Origin: Photorhabdus laumondii subsp. laumondii
Lineage (GTDB): Bacteria > Pseudomonadota > Gammaproteobacteria > Enterobacterales > Enterobacteriaceae
Direction: 5' to 3'
Assembly (NCBI RefSeq): GCF_003343245.1
Contig: NZ_CP024901.1
Location: forward strand, 2,666,001-2,730,000
Length of the DNA stretch: 64,000 nt
Made by a program: the position numbers and the translations under genes. Of this stretch, positions 18,731 through 28,941 are shown piece by piece. Under the pieces are notes generated by a model that saw nothing but the letters and a program-made list of their open reading frames with translations, was not told the origin of the DNA and did not search any database. How positions within the stretch are numbered: the first letter of the stretch is position 1; each line of letters opens with the position of its first letter.

Positions 18731-21313
18731 TTAGTTGATAATATTAGATAGTGATAGTTTCTTTTGGTCTGATCGTAGCTGTATTTGACCGTCTATAACA
18801 TCCATCCAGACATCCTGATTGACTGGCACGCCACCTAATAGCAATTGATCTGATAACAACGGCAGGACAAACTGGGTTAACAGATTATCAATTTCACGAG
18901 CACCGCTTTCCGCGATCTGGCATCCTTTAGCGATAAAATCCACCAGCGTGTCGCTATAGTGCAATTCACATTGGGTTGATTGACGATAACGTGTGACAAT
19001 TTTATTCAGTTTATGGTGCACAATGGCATGCAGAACTTCGCCCTGTACCGGAAGATAAGGAATAACCTGCAAACGACCTAAAAATGCGGGCGTAAAAATA
19101 CGTTGTAGCTCTGGTCGGATAATCTCCTGAATATCTTCCAGGGTGGCCGGGCGATTTTCCCCCTGCTCTTTTACGCCGTGCATGGCGGCCCGCATTACCA
19201 AATCTGATGCCGCATTTGTGGTCAGGATAATTAGCGTATTGCGAAAGTTAATCTGTTGCCCTTCGGCATCTTCCATCATGCCTTTATCGAACACCTGAAA
19301 GAACAGTTCCAGCACATCGGGGTGAGCTTTCTCCACTTCATCAAGTAGCACGACGCTGTAAGGTTGACGTCGAACTGCTTCGGTCAATACACCACCTTGT
19401 CCATAACCGACGTAGCCTGGAGGAGAACCTTTCAGGCCGGAAACCGAATGAGCTTCCTGATATTCCGACATGTTAATTGTGATCAGATGATGTTCACCAC
19501 CATACAACTCATGAGCCAGCGCTAAGGCGGTCTCGGTTTTTCCTACACCGGAAGGCCCTGCGAGCATAAATACTCCGGTAGGTTTGATTGGATCGGCAAG
19601 TTGTACTTTAGCAATCCGAATTTGACGTGCTATCTGGCTGAGCGCATGATCTTGCCCCATAACCCGTTGGCCGAGACGGGTTTCCAACTGACGCAACACA
19701 TCACGCTCATTTTCGACCATTCGACCAAGGGGTATCCCTGTCCAACCAGCAACAATGTCTGCTACACAGGCGGCATCAACACAGTCAAAGACATAAGCGT
19801 GCTGATGGTGGCGCTGATGCAGTTCTGCACGTAACACTGGTAGCCGTTCGTCGTGTTCGTCACAGGCGAGGATGTCATTGACCAACTGACGTTGAGCGTG
19901 ATATTCCGGCAAAATTTCTGCCAGTGATGCCTGCAATTTAGCCTGACGCTGCGCCAATTTCTGTAACTGAGTTTCATGGCCGCCTTCACGTAACAGGGCT
20001 TCCTGTTCGGCAGCAATGTTTGCCAACATGGCTCGCAGATCTTCAATCGGTGCCGGTTCATCGGTCTGTGAAACGGCAACGCGGGCACAGGCGCTATCTA
20101 ACAGGCTAACTGATTTATCCGGTAACTGACGTCCAGTGATATAACGGTTGGCTAACGTAACCGCTTCCGTGACTGCCTCTGCAAGTACTTTGACGTTATG
20201 ATGCTTTTCCATTGCGGGTGTTATGGCCCGCAACATGGCGATTGCCAGTTCTAGCGAAGGTTCTTCGACTTTGATCAACTGGAAACGACGTGCTAACGCG
20301 GCGTCTTTTTCAAAATACTTCTTATATTCAGACCAGGTGGTTGCCGCAATTGCCCGTAATTCGCCACGTGCCAGCGCGGGTTTCAACAGATTAGCCGCAT
20401 CATTTTGTCCGGCTTGACCACCTGCGCCAATCAGCGTATGCGCTTCATCGATAAACAGAATCACCGGGGTGGGATACTTCTTCACCTCATCCAATAATTT
20501 TTGCAAGCGGCTTTCAAACTCACCTTTTACGCTGGCACCCGCTTGTAACAGCCCCATATCCAGCGTAAATAGTTCGGCTTGTGCCAAAACTTTCGGTACA
20601 CGGCCATCCACGATCCGCTGAGCAAGCCCTTCAATCAGCGCGGTTTTGCCGACACCGGCTTCACCGGTTAACAGCGGGTTGTTTTGGCGACGACGTAATA
20701 GCACGTCAATCAACTGACGAATCTCTCGTTCACGTCCTAAAACCGGATCGAGTTTGTTATCACGCGCTGCTTGTGTCAGGTGATGCGTGTATTGTGCCAG
20801 TGCGGATTGGGTATTATCCCCAACAGGTGCTGTAATGTGTTGTGGTGTCGTATTTGTCTGTGTACGCAACCACGGTTCTATCCCATCGGTGTTACCCTGT
20901 AACGCTTGTTGTAGCTCTGAGGTAAGAGAATGGTGCAGTGACGGATTCATGATCAGGGCCACAATCAGTACTTGAGCGGTAATCTGTGATGCTCCCCAGT
21001 GAGTACTGGCGTACATCCAGGTCTGTTCCATCCATTCAGTTAAGTTGGTAGCCAGCACCGGCGGACGATGATTACCGCTGCGTAATAATGCCAGTGACCG
21101 TTGGCAAGCATTCAACAATGTCATGCTATCAATACCGCCGTGGTGACACACTTGCTCCATCGTCGGAAGCTGTTTTTCAAACAAAGCCAACAGCAAATGT
21201 TCAATTTCCACTTCATGATGGGTGCGCCGTACTGCCAGATTAACCGCCTCGTCAAGGCACTGACGCGCTTCTACCGTTAATTTACTGACGATCTGTTTAA
21301 GATAATTACTCAC
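18731..21313 (-). CDS. tssH: T6SS disassembly ATPase ClpV
   Basis: The 860-residue Hsp100/ClpB-type protein has an N-terminal Clp-N domain and a first AAA+ module with Walker [11 protein letters not shown] near 219 and Walker [18 protein letters not shown] middle coiled region and a second AAA+ module with [12 protein letters not shown] near 589 and [14 protein letters not shown] follow. ClpV pulls TssC from the contracted sheath to recycle the T6SS. It overlaps tssM by 8 bp and is the last core T6SS gene of the cluster. The context separates it from housekeeping ClpB. Confidence 0.95.
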   Translation of the reverse strand: MSNYLKQIVSKLTVEARQCLDEAVNLAVRRTHHEVEIEHLLLALFEKQLPTMEQVCHHGGIDSMTLLNACQRSLALLRSGNHRPPVLATNLTEWMEQTWMYASTHWGASQITAQVLIVALIMNPSLHHSLTSELQQALQGNTDGIEPWLRTQTNTTPQHITAPVGDNTQSALAQYTHHLTQAARDNKLDPVLGREREIRQLIDVLLRRRQNNPLLTGEAGVGKTALIEGLAQRIVDGRVPKVLAQAELFTLDMGLLQAGASVKGEFESRLQKLLDEVKKYPTPVILFIDEAHTLIGAGGQAGQNDAANLLKPALARGELRAIAATTWSEYKKYFEKDAALARRFQLIKVEEPSLELAIAMLRAITPAMEKHHNVKVLAEAVTEAVTLANRYITGRQLPDKSVSLLDSACARVAVSQTDEPAPIEDLRAMLANIAAEQEALLREGGHETQLQKLAQRQAKLQASLAEILPEYHAQRQLVNDILACDEHDERLPVLRAELHQRHHQHAYVFDCVDAACVADIVAGWTGIPLGRMVENERDVLRQLETRLGQRVMGQDHALSQIARQIRIAKVQLADPIKPTGVFMLAGPSGVGKTETALALAHELYGGEHHLITINMSEYQEAHSVSGLKGSPPGYVGYGQGGVLTEAVRRQPYSVVLLDEVEKAHPDVLELFFQVFDKGMMEDAEGQQINFRNTLIILTTNAASDLVMRAAMHGVKEQGENRPATLEDIQEIIRPELQRIFTPAFLGRLQVIPYLPVQGEVLHAIVHHKLNKIVTRYRQSTQCELHYSDTLVDFIAKGCQIAESGAREIDNLLTQFVLPLLSDQLLLGGVPVNQDVWMDVIDGQIQLRSDQKKLSLSNIIN

Positions 21314-24300
21314 TTTTAGGTTTCCTTAATTCGTTCCAATGGGTGGTGATCTGTGATGGCAAAGTAGAGAGAGTTCCCTTTGCCACTGTAGGTTCACTTA
21401 AATTTAACAACTGGCTATCCAGTCGGTTGCGTTGTTCCAATAACGCCGTTTGTTGTTGCTGATGTTGCTGCCATTGTTGGTAGAGTGTTGAAACCGCTGT
21501 GCTTTCGCTGACTTGATAGCGCACAGTGATGTTATTGATACCCAGCGCACTTAATTCATCCCGCCGTTGCGGGAACGCTTGAGCTGCTAATGTCAGTTCA
21601 CCGCGGGAGAAAGCGTGCATAAATTGCAGCAAACCATCGGAGCCAATGTAACTTTTGCTTAGGGTAAAGCGAGGAAAATAGATATCAATTTGTACTTTAC
21701 CGCATGTTCCTGGGCTCCAGTGCAGCGTCATGCTGTCATTGAAATTCATACTCTTAAGCTGCTGTACGCCATCATCACAACTCAACGTCACTGAACTGCC
21801 TACTGGCAATACTTTTGCCCCCCGGTTAGCGGTCGCCGGCTGACTGACAATGGTTACTTCCGCCGATGGCTTCTGTTCTTGCTCCGGTTCCTGCTGTGCT
21901 GTCGTCAGTTGCTGTTCGCTTTCCAATAAGGCGAGTTTCTCTTGCAGACGACGGCGAATATCCGATGTCGCTGAAAGTAGGTCATTCGGTTGAATGAGGT
22001 TATTGATATAGAAAATGAAATCGTCGCTAAACGGAAAGACTACATCCTCTATTTCCTGACGTTTAATCCCTTCAGGACGGATATCCAGCGCATACCCTGC
22101 GGTATCCCGTACAAATGCATTGCTGTATTCATACAAACGCGCGTTCAATTCCCGGCCATCAAACAGTTCCTGTCTGCTCAATTTTTCCATCGGCCAAATC
22201 ACTTTGCTTTCCCACTGAGTTTGCAAGCGGCTGGCAGCACTTAAGAAGGCGTAACGCAGTACCAGATGCGCATCACCCTGATAGAGCCGCCATAAGGTTT
22301 CATTTACTCCTGCACTCTGTTTGCTTTCAGTCTCATGGTGCCACAGGGTGAAACGGTTAAACAATGCGCGTAAACCGCTATCATCCAACTCTCCTTTCTC
22401 GTTATTTAGCGCATTTTTAACCAACACCTCGGTTTCCATATCACTGAGCAACTCGCGTTGGCTATTTAACTGCACCGCCTGTCGGTAGGCGCGATAGCGT
22501 GTCAGCGCGGTATCATCCAGCCGTACCGAGATCTGCGGTGAAATTCCAAGCCATGACATGATGCGCTGGCGCACAGAGAAATTCCCTAGCGAGACTCGTT
22601 GCATCATGCCACTTTTTTGCACATAACCATGCAGTTGCCATAAACGCTGCTGTGTCTGTAACCAAGGCTGCCGATCCGCCTGCTCTATCGAGGATAAATC
22701 ACGTTCTAGCTGGGTCAGAAAGGTGATATAGGGGCTGTCATATTGGCCCGCTGCTAATATCAGCGCTTGCCAGTTTTTCTTGCCTCGAACTAACATCTCT
22801 CCTTGAGGCATAGCCTGAGCGAATGCTAACCACTCTGATTGGCGCTGATTTTGATACTGTTGATAAAACGAGCGCTGTAAAGGAGTAAAGAATGCCGGTC
22901 TGTTAAGGGCTTGTGCCAGTTCTCCTAAGGTTGCCTGAATATCTTGCTCACCTGCTTGGGTATAGATACCACGAATACGTGTGTTAATTGTGGCAACATC
23001 ATCGCTGGCGAGCGGCCAGAAATCAGCCAGTGTCAGCGAATGCGTGCCAGTCGGTTGTTCGTCGGCTAATAGCCACTGCCAGTTATTGCTATCTTCTAGT
23101 AGTGTTTGCAATACATTTCGCCACTGATCAAATGCTTGCTGTGCATTGCCTTGGCGATATTGCGCCAGACGAAGTGCGACGCGTTGTTCCGCGGATAAAG
23201 GATCGTTTTCACCACTTAATAGTGAAGCTGAATAAGCAGGCATACGCTGTAAAGTTTCTAGCGTAGCGCCATGTGTCATTGCCTGTTCTATGTTAATAAA
23301 GCGTGCCCAATGTAAAACCAACAGTCGTTTTTGCGGTGTTTCCGCGTTATGGAAACGTGCTAGTAAGTGTGCCGCTACCGACTCCGGGTTGAATGCACCA
23401 ACAGGTGCTTGTTGCTGGTATTGCTGTGCCATCCGTTGTTCCATCGTATGGGTGACCGGATAGAAAAACAGAGATGGCAAGGTTTCCTGCAACCAGTATT
23501 CAACTTTTTGGTAGCGCAAGTAACTCCGCTCAAGCGGGTCTGCCTCATGGATATTTTCAAGTTGCGTAACGCCACGCCAGGTCGTCATCAATGCATTGCC
23601 GACACCGTACACCAGCATCAAACTGAGTAGGCTAACGCATACGCGTTTGGTCAATGTCCGCCAGCCAGTCAGCAATACGTTATGGCTACGTTGATCTTGG
23701 CTATGTTGAACTTGATCTGGCAGGTATTCTCCCAACAAACGTTGGCTGAAAACGCCAGCAGTTTGATGCTCGGCGGTAAAAAACAGGCCACGCAACAGAC
23801 CATGCTCCAGATAATGGTCTTGGTCGAACAGTGCATTCAAGTAACAACCCAGTGCAGGTTGCAGTTGAGCTACCGTTTCTGGTAACGCTAAGATTTCTGC
23901 ATTGGGTTGCTGCCGTTGCTGATTGAGCAACTTAAGGCGCATCATTTTCAACGTGTTAACAATGGTGTTCATGCTCTTATCCAGCACGTCGGTGACATTA
24001 CCCACCGTATGATGCTCGATAAAATCGCCTAGCAATTCAGCATGTTGTTCTACTGACAGTTGGGTGCACCAATGGTCAAACCCCGGCAATGTTTCGCTGT
24101 GGGTAAGGATCAGCCAGATGGGTAAGCGGCGTTCCAGACGTATCTGTAATGGTTCCAACTGAGCACGTACCTGACGTGCGGCGATATAGAGCGCTCTATT
24201 GTCGCTGTTTAGCAACTGTTCCACCGATAAGCAAACGAGTACGCCAGCGGGTTTACGTACTTGTGCGATCCAACTGATTAGACGCAACCAGGCTTGCCGG

Positions 24301-24815
24301 TACAGGGATTGACCTTCGGTATAACGGCCGGAAACAACCATGTACATTGCCCGGCGGAAGAACCACCAGCGACAGGTAAAGGTGTTTTCTGTCAGCGCTG
24401 GCAGATTTTTCCCCGTCATGGGCACCACATTGCAGCGTGTTAACAACTTCTGTTTACCATTGCCCCGTTCCCCTACCACCAGAAACCACGGTGGAACGGG
24501 TTCGTTACGGTGTAACAGTGAACGGAATCGACGCCAACTTTGTAAATATCCTCCTTGTCTCCAGTGCTGATAGAGTAAATATTCCAGACGGTTATTTCCT
24601 TTCCGCCAGAATTTATTTAACCAGCGCAGTTTATTCATTATTTCTGGCATGAATGCCATTGCCACACGCAGCAATAATAACAACAGTAATAGGCAAATAA
24701 ATAGTAATAAACCACCTATTGTCGGCCATGAAAATGCCACCGCAATAGTTAAACTGAGTAATAAAAGGATAACCATCACGCTAAGCCAGCCAATGGCATA
24801 AAATAATTTTTTCAT
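21306..24815 (-). CDS. tssM: T6SS inner-membrane complex protein TssM (IcmF)
   Basis: The 1169-residue protein has two N-terminal membrane segments (about 3-56), a cytoplasmic loop, a third segment near 395 (VCVSLLSLMLVYGVGNALM), and a long periplasmic region. It forms the trans-envelope complex with TssL and TssJ. The cytoplasmic loop carries VVGERGNGKQKLL near 115, a Walker A-like motif in which the usual Ser/Thr after Lys is Gln, so nucleotide binding is doubtful. The C-terminal part has the usual TssM beta-rich region (LHWSPGTCGKVQIDIYFPRF). It follows tssL by 15 bp. Confidence 0.94.
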   Translation of the reverse strand: MKKLFYAIGWLSVMVILLLLSLTIAVAFSWPTIGGLLLFICLLLLLLLLRVAMAFMPEIMNKLRWLNKFWRKGNNRLEYLLYQHWRQGGYLQSWRRFRSLLHRNEPVPPWFLVVGERGNGKQKLLTRCNVVPMTGKNLPALTENTFTCRWWFFRRAMYMVVSGRYTEGQSLYRQAWLRLISWIAQVRKPAGVLVCLSVEQLLNSDNRALYIAARQVRAQLEPLQIRLERRLPIWLILTHSETLPGFDHWCTQLSVEQHAELLGDFIEHHTVGNVTDVLDKSMNTIVNTLKMMRLKLLNQQRQQPNAEILALPETVAQLQPALGCYLNALFDQDHYLEHGLLRGLFFTAEHQTAGVFSQRLLGEYLPDQVQHSQDQRSHNVLLTGWRTLTKRVCVSLLSLMLVYGVGNALMTTWRGVTQLENIHEADPLERSYLRYQKVEYWLQETLPSLFFYPVTHTMEQRMAQQYQQQAPVGAFNPESVAAHLLARFHNAETPQKRLLVLHWARFINIEQAMTHGATLETLQRMPAYSASLLSGENDPLSAEQRVALRLAQYRQGNAQQAFDQWRNVLQTLLEDSNNWQWLLADEQPTGTHSLTLADFWPLASDDVATINTRIRGIYTQAGEQDIQATLGELAQALNRPAFFTPLQRSFYQQYQNQRQSEWLAFAQAMPQGEMLVRGKKNWQALILAAGQYDSPYITFLTQLERDLSSIEQADRQPWLQTQQRLWQLHGYVQKSGMMQRVSLGNFSVRQRIMSWLGISPQISVRLDDTALTRYRAYRQAVQLNSQRELLSDMETEVLVKNALNNEKGELDDSGLRALFNRFTLWHHETESKQSAGVNETLWRLYQGDAHLVLRYAFLSAASRLQTQWESKVIWPMEKLSRQELFDGRELNARLYEYSNAFVRDTAGYALDIRPEGIKRQEIEDVVFPFSDDFIFYINNLIQPNDLLSATSDIRRRLQEKLALLESEQQLTTAQQEPEQEQKPSAEVTIVSQPATANRGAKVLPVGSSVTLSCDDGVQQLKSMNFNDSMTLHWSPGTCGKVQIDIYFPRFTLSKSYIGSDGLLQFMHAFSRGELTLAAQAFPQRRDELSALGINNITVRYQVSESTAVSTLYQQWQQHQQQQTALLEQRNRLDSQLLNLSEPTVAKGTLSTLPSQITTHWNELRKPKSE

Positions 24816-24830
24816 GTTTGATTTCCGAGT

Positions 24831-25454
24831 TTACCGACCAATACTTAATAAATAGACGGTAATAAAAATATAAATTAATGTAATAGATGACATGAATAAT
24901 ATTAATTTTCTACGCCATTTATGATTGGGGTATTTATTTTTCGGCTTATTATCGTAGCTGTTCATTAATCGGTGATTTTCTAAAGAGAGATAACCACGCA
25001 AAGTATCAGGAAGATTATTTAACTCTTGCTGGATAATATTGTGTAATTCCAAATTATCATGTTTGCCATAACGGCCATAAAATCCAGCAAGCAGACAGAA
25101 AACATAGACCAATCGAACCGGATAATTATCCGGTACTAATGCCGCAAGGCGATCAAAAAACGTATTTCCGCCCAGTTCGGCATCATAAAGCTCAGCCTGC
25201 AATGATGATTGGCGCCAAATACTCAACGCTTTCTGACCTGCACACAAAATGGCTTCGTCTGCCCAAACTACTACGGCGAAATTTGCCTCTTCGATATCTT
25301 GTGCCCCATAACCCTGCAAACGCGCCCTATTCTGCGCTTGTGTCAACTCAGCTAATACGGTTTGCCGCAGTGTTTCCGCTTGATTCACCTGCTGCTGGAT
25401 CATGCGCAATACGCAAGTGAATACGGGAATATAACAATCCAACAACTGCATCAT
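24831..25454 (-). CDS. tssL: T6SS inner-membrane protein TssL (DotU)
   Basis: The protein has about 207 residues. A cytoplasmic helical domain carries the DotU motif AQDIEEANFAVVVWADEAIL and GNTFFDRLAALV, then CLLAGFYGRYG. One membrane segment is near the C-terminus (LILFMSSITLIYIFITVYLL), with only a few residues outside, so it lacks a peptidoglycan-binding extension. The start at 25454 overlaps the tssK stop (TCATGATG); a longer frame runs back into tssK and is rejected. TssL recruits the baseplate through TssK. Confidence 0.93.
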   Translation of the reverse strand: MMQLLDCYIPVFTCVLRMIQQQVNQAETLRQTVLAELTQAQNRARLQGYGAQDIEEANFAVVVWADEAILCAGQKALSIWRQSSLQAELYDAELGGNTFFDRLAALVPDNYPVRLVYVFCLLAGFYGRYGKHDNLELHNIIQQELNNLPDTLRGYLSLENHRLMNSYDNKPKNKYPNHKWRRKLILFMSSITLIYIFITVYLLSIGR

Positions 25455-26848
25455 GACGCTCTCACTATAACGATTTCTGTTTGTAAATCGTCTGGCGCAT
25501 CTGCCCAGTGCACTGCCACACGTTTGCTCTCTTCTACCTGCTGCCATAATGCACCGCGATTTTCTAGCCGGAAATAGCAGGTGTTTGCTCGGTTAGGTAA
25601 ACCATGTGGCGCAATTTCCTGGTAGTACAGACGTACACCGGGCAAAGCACGGTTAATAATGTTGTCGATCTGTTCTGCCGCCGCCAGTTTAATCAAGCGA
25701 TCATCAGGAATTTCACGCTCGCGATGAGTAAAGCTGTCAGAACGCAGCACCAAATAGAGCCGTTGCTGTTCATTGCTCCCCGTTGTATTGAAGGTTGCAT
25801 GATAATAACCACGGCTTTCCTGTTGCAGAGAGATCACGGTATTGGGTTCCAGCACCAGCGCATTAAGCAAATCGGCAATTGTCCGTTCACAACTATCAAG
25901 AGTTAGCGCCAGATCCAGATGCTGATATTTCTCCAGTACCTCTTCCTGCCCGTTCCACTGGCCTAAAAAGGAGCAACGGTCGGTAAAACAGGAAAGCTCG
26001 CTGATCAGTTGGCGCAATAATCCAAAAATCTGTAAGGGGTGAACATCTCTCGCTTCCTGAAAATGGTGCAACTGTACGACATAACGCGCCAGAGTCCGTA
26101 GTGTCAGCAATAATGTGCTTTTTTCCTGAGTATAAATTTCCCCTTCCAGTGTTTGCGGGCGTTTCAACTCTTCCAATTGATGGATACGCCCGGTTAACTC
26201 CTGACACAGTTGATCAATGCGCTGGCCCAGTTGTGGCACAGCATAGAGCGTCAAACATGGCGGTAGATAGCGGTTATCCAGCGCAATACCGTCACTGGTG
26301 CAGTGCAGTTGGCCAACCGGTAATAGTGTATAACCCGTTGCCTGAGCAATCTCATCGTGCAAGAAAAAACGTAAGTTATAGGTCAATTGTTGCACTTCCG
26401 CTTCCGGCCCCTCGCCAAAAGCATCCCGCATACGCTGTTCTTGCGGCCATGTTACCCACCGGCTGGTGATATTACCGACACCATTGGCATCCGTGATACC
26501 GGTGACGTTATTCTGATTGTGGCTGAACATGCGCAGGCCAACATAGATGCGCTGCGGTTTGTCACGTACCGGCCAGCAATCCCGCAATGATCGGGCACTG
26601 AGTACGCCGTTGACATCACAATCCACGTAACCACCATCGGGAAAAATAAACGCGGCGTGATGGACACTCAGTACTTCATCACTTAGCGCGGCCAGATTGA
26701 ATGCGAGTTTCACCACACCAAAAGCATAAGGTTGTGTCAGTAACTGATAACGTCCTTGCCAGTATTCATGTTGCAATTCATGGGCCTGAAAGTGTTGCGG
26801 CTGTAAATATAATCCTGAATACCAATACATCGGTTTATGTTCAAACAT
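25451..26848 (-). CDS. tssK: T6SS baseplate protein TssK
   Basis: The 465-residue protein starts with the family signature YWYSGLYLQPQHFQAHELQ and continues with NLAALSDEVLSVHHAAFIFPDG and RIYVGLRMF. TssK trimers link the baseplate wedges to the TssLM membrane complex. It is slightly longer than the usual 445 or so residues. It lies 3 bp after tssJ and overlaps tssL. Confidence 0.94.
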   Translation of the reverse strand: MFEHKPMYWYSGLYLQPQHFQAHELQHEYWQGRYQLLTQPYAFGVVKLAFNLAALSDEVLSVHHAAFIFPDGGYVDCDVNGVLSARSLRDCWPVRDKPQRIYVGLRMFSHNQNNVTGITDANGVGNITSRWVTWPQEQRMRDAFGEGPEAEVQQLTYNLRFFLHDEIAQATGYTLLPVGQLHCTSDGIALDNRYLPPCLTLYAVPQLGQRIDQLCQELTGRIHQLEELKRPQTLEGEIYTQEKSTLLLTLRTLARYVVQLHHFQEARDVHPLQIFGLLRQLISELSCFTDRCSFLGQWNGQEEVLEKYQHLDLALTLDSCERTIADLLNALVLEPNTVISLQQESRGYYHATFNTTGSNEQQRLYLVLRSDSFTHREREIPDDRLIKLAAAEQIDNIINRALPGVRLYYQEIAPHGLPNRANTCYFRLENRGALWQQVEESKRVAVHWADAPDDLQTEIVIVRAS

Positions 26849-26851
26849 GGG

Positions 26852-27529
26852 TTACTTCCTCAACACACTTTCGTCACTGCCGGATTCCGCCGTTTGTCCG
26901 GGGAAAACGATTTGTTCGGGGAAAACTACCTCATCGCCAGTGTTACCTGCTGAGAAATCACTGCGGGTAATGGCGTAACGTCCTAGCGTCAGATTAATAC
27001 GCATGGGAACAAATTCAGCACTCCAGGCGCTATTCCACCAACCGTGTTGCTCAAGGCGCAGCGGCAGTGATAATACTCGCGTATGAGTACTCTCTGGTGC
27101 CGGGTAGTAACCGGCAATTAATGCGATATAACGCGCCTGTTCCGCTCTATCGATGTGTAAAGATACTGATTGCCCCGGCATCATCACGTAATTATCCAAC
27201 TGTAATATGTGTTCTGTTGCACCGGTGCCGGAAAATAAATTGCGTAATAACGCCGGATTAGCCAGTAATTTATCTAATTGTTCACGTTTCTCCGCTTGAA
27301 CAATTAATATTGTGCAACTGTTTGGTATATTATTAAAAACATTCAGTTGCGGAACCGCGGTTATTTTTAAACGAATGGCATTGCTGGCATAAACCGGTTT
27401 GGCTTGTTCGATTGCCTGCAAACGTTTTTCATCGTTGGAGATAGAATGACTGCAACCACTTATTAAAAGAATTACTGTCAATATTAAAAAACGGCGTTTA
27501 ATGATGCTATAAAAATTTATGTTATTCAT
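26852..27529 (-). CDS. tssJ: T6SS outer-membrane lipoprotein TssJ
   Basis: The 225-residue protein has a signal peptide and lipobox (ILTVILLISGCS), then a TssJ beta-sandwich (AIRLKITAVPQLNVFNNIPNSC, later SVSLHIDRAEQARYIALIAGYY). TssJ anchors the membrane complex in the outer membrane by binding TssM. A C-terminal extension after the domain is acidic and Ser/Gly-rich. The start overlaps the tssA stop by 8 bp. Confidence 0.93.
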   Translation of the reverse strand: MNNINFYSIIKRRFLILTVILLISGCSHSISNDEKRLQAIEQAKPVYASNAIRLKITAVPQLNVFNNIPNSCTILIVQAEKREQLDKLLANPALLRNLFSGTGATEHILQLDNYVMMPGQSVSLHIDRAEQARYIALIAGYYPAPESTHTRVLSLPLRLEQHGWWNSAWSAEFVPMRINLTLGRYAITRSDFSAGNTGDEVVFPEQIVFPGQTAESGSDESVLRK

Positions 27530-28637
27530 TTTGCTCTCTATTTATTTCTGGTCCTTTCATCACGCGCATAATTTCTTGTAGCGCGGAGGTATTTTCTGAC
27601 ATCATTTCTTCCAGCCATTCGGCCATGCCCATATTTGCCCAACGTGCTGCACGTTCAATTAAATAGGGCACCGGACTGGTAGGTTCATTTTGACGAAAGT
27701 AATTGGCGATATTGATCATTTGTCCTATGGCGATAGCGCGCATTTCATGGTGCGCCCGATCTTCTGTTAAAAAAGTCGTATTCATGCCGTTTGGCGCATC
27801 TCCCCCTGCCGCTATTGCTTCATTGCTATTGCCGTATTCCTGGCTTGATCCCGGTGCCACCATGTCACGAAATCGTTCGATTAAGGCCACCAGCTCTTGC
27901 AATCGCTGCGTACTGGCACTCATGCTGTTACCGGCATCAGGCAATAGTTCCACCATGATTTTTTGCAGTTCTGCTAATGCCTTATTAACTTGTTCAGCCC
28001 GCGTCAGTAATTGGTTAAATTGTTCGGCGGGTGTAGTGCGAATACTGCCGTCGCACTCAGCCATACCGAAATAACCATCACTGATCAAGGCACTGCGTAA
28101 TTCGCTATTAACGGCAGCGCGTTGTTCAAAATATTGCACGCGTTGCCAGACGCTTAAGCTCAATTTGCCATCATCGGTCAGTGTCAGATTGTCCAATTGT
28201 TTCACCAATTGATTATCCAACCAGCTTAACCGACCAAGACGGGCATCCGCACTGTTTGCCTCTGTATCATCCAGCGGCGGGTAGAGCACCGGCCAAAAAG
28301 TTTCCAGTAGATGGGCAAGTAATGTGATACCGCCACTAATCCCTGCCAGACCATACAGTTCCCCTTGCGCTTGGGTTAACCAGCAGGCTATCTGCAAATC
28401 TTTACTCTGTTTTTCCAGTACTTCCTGACACAACGCTGAAACCTTCATCCAATCAGCCTGACGGGTTTCATAACCCCATGTGTCGTCTTGGAGAAAATCG
28501 TCGTCGGTTTCACGCGCGGCGTTTATCTGTTCAAAAATAGGTTCGTATTCGATATCGCACCCTGCTGGTTTGTCAGCAGCAATCGGTTGTAAAAAACGCG
28601 CGATATCTGTTTGGGCTAAGTTCACAGTAACTTCCAT
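27522..28637 (-). CDS. tssA: T6SS protein TssA (ImpA N-terminal type)
   Basis: The protein has about 371 residues. The ImpA_N domain is seen at the start (FLQPIAADKPAGCDIEYEPIFEQI, ADWMKVSALCQEVLEKQSKDLQIACWLTQAQGE) with GITLLAHLLETFWPVLYPPLDD. The C-terminal helical region ends in PVPYLIERAARWANMGMAEWLEEMM, typical of short TssA forms that coordinate sheath and tail-tube polymerisation. ATG at 28637 overlaps the end of the PAAR gene; a TTG 9 bp earlier is less likely. Confidence 0.9.
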   Translation of the reverse strand: MEVTVNLAQTDIARFLQPIAADKPAGCDIEYEPIFEQINAARETDDDFLQDDTWGYETRQADWMKVSALCQEVLEKQSKDLQIACWLTQAQGELYGLAGISGGITLLAHLLETFWPVLYPPLDDTEANSADARLGRLSWLDNQLVKQLDNLTLTDDGKLSLSVWQRVQYFEQRAAVNSELRSALISDGYFGMAECDGSIRTTPAEQFNQLLTRAEQVNKALAELQKIMVELLPDAGNSMSASTQRLQELVALIERFRDMVAPGSSQEYGNSNEAIAAGGDAPNGMNTTFLTEDRAHHEMRAIAIGQMINIANYFRQNEPTSPVPYLIERAARWANMGMAEWLEEMMSENTSALQEIMRVMKGPEINREQNE

Positions 28638-28638
28638 T

Positions 28639-28941
28639 TCAAGCAATAATCACCAATGGATAGCCTGTGGTAATTGTGCCGCCATGTGCGCACAGATCGC
28701 CGAGTCTGGCCGCTGGCCGTCCACCGATCAATACTGTTGGGCTACCCATGACTACGGTATCCGGCGGCCCGACGCACACTAGCATTGAGCCCATTGTTGC
28801 CGCGGGCAATCCACCAATCAGCACCGTTGGTACACCTGGTGGCATAATCGGTCCACCTACATGTGGCACCGGAGGTACCGCAGGCGAGACCATTGGACAA
28901 ATATGCATATCACCCACACGGGCGGCTGGCATTGGCATCAT
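28639..28941 (-). CDS. PAAR-repeat T6SS spike-tip protein
   Basis: The 100-residue protein is almost wholly PAAR repeats: PAARVGDMHICP at the start, GGPIMPPGVPTVLIGGLPAA and GSPTVLIGGRPAARLGDLCAHGG, with Cys/His residues placed to bind the zinc of the sharp tip. It caps the VgrG trimer. There is no toxin extension, so it may dock an independent effector. It overlaps the preceding gene by 4 bp and is coupled to tssA. Confidence 0.93.
   Translation of the reverse strand: MMPMPAARVGDMHICPMVSPAVPPVPHVGGPIMPPGVPTVLIGGLPAATMGSMLVCVGPPDTVVMGSPTVLIGGRPAARLGDLCAHGGTITTGYPLVIIA

Noticed and set aside
24831..25547. A longer TssL beginning at 25547
   Set aside because: The extra 31 residues are encoded within tssK in another frame and are unlike TssL; the ATG overlapping the tssK stop is the natural start.
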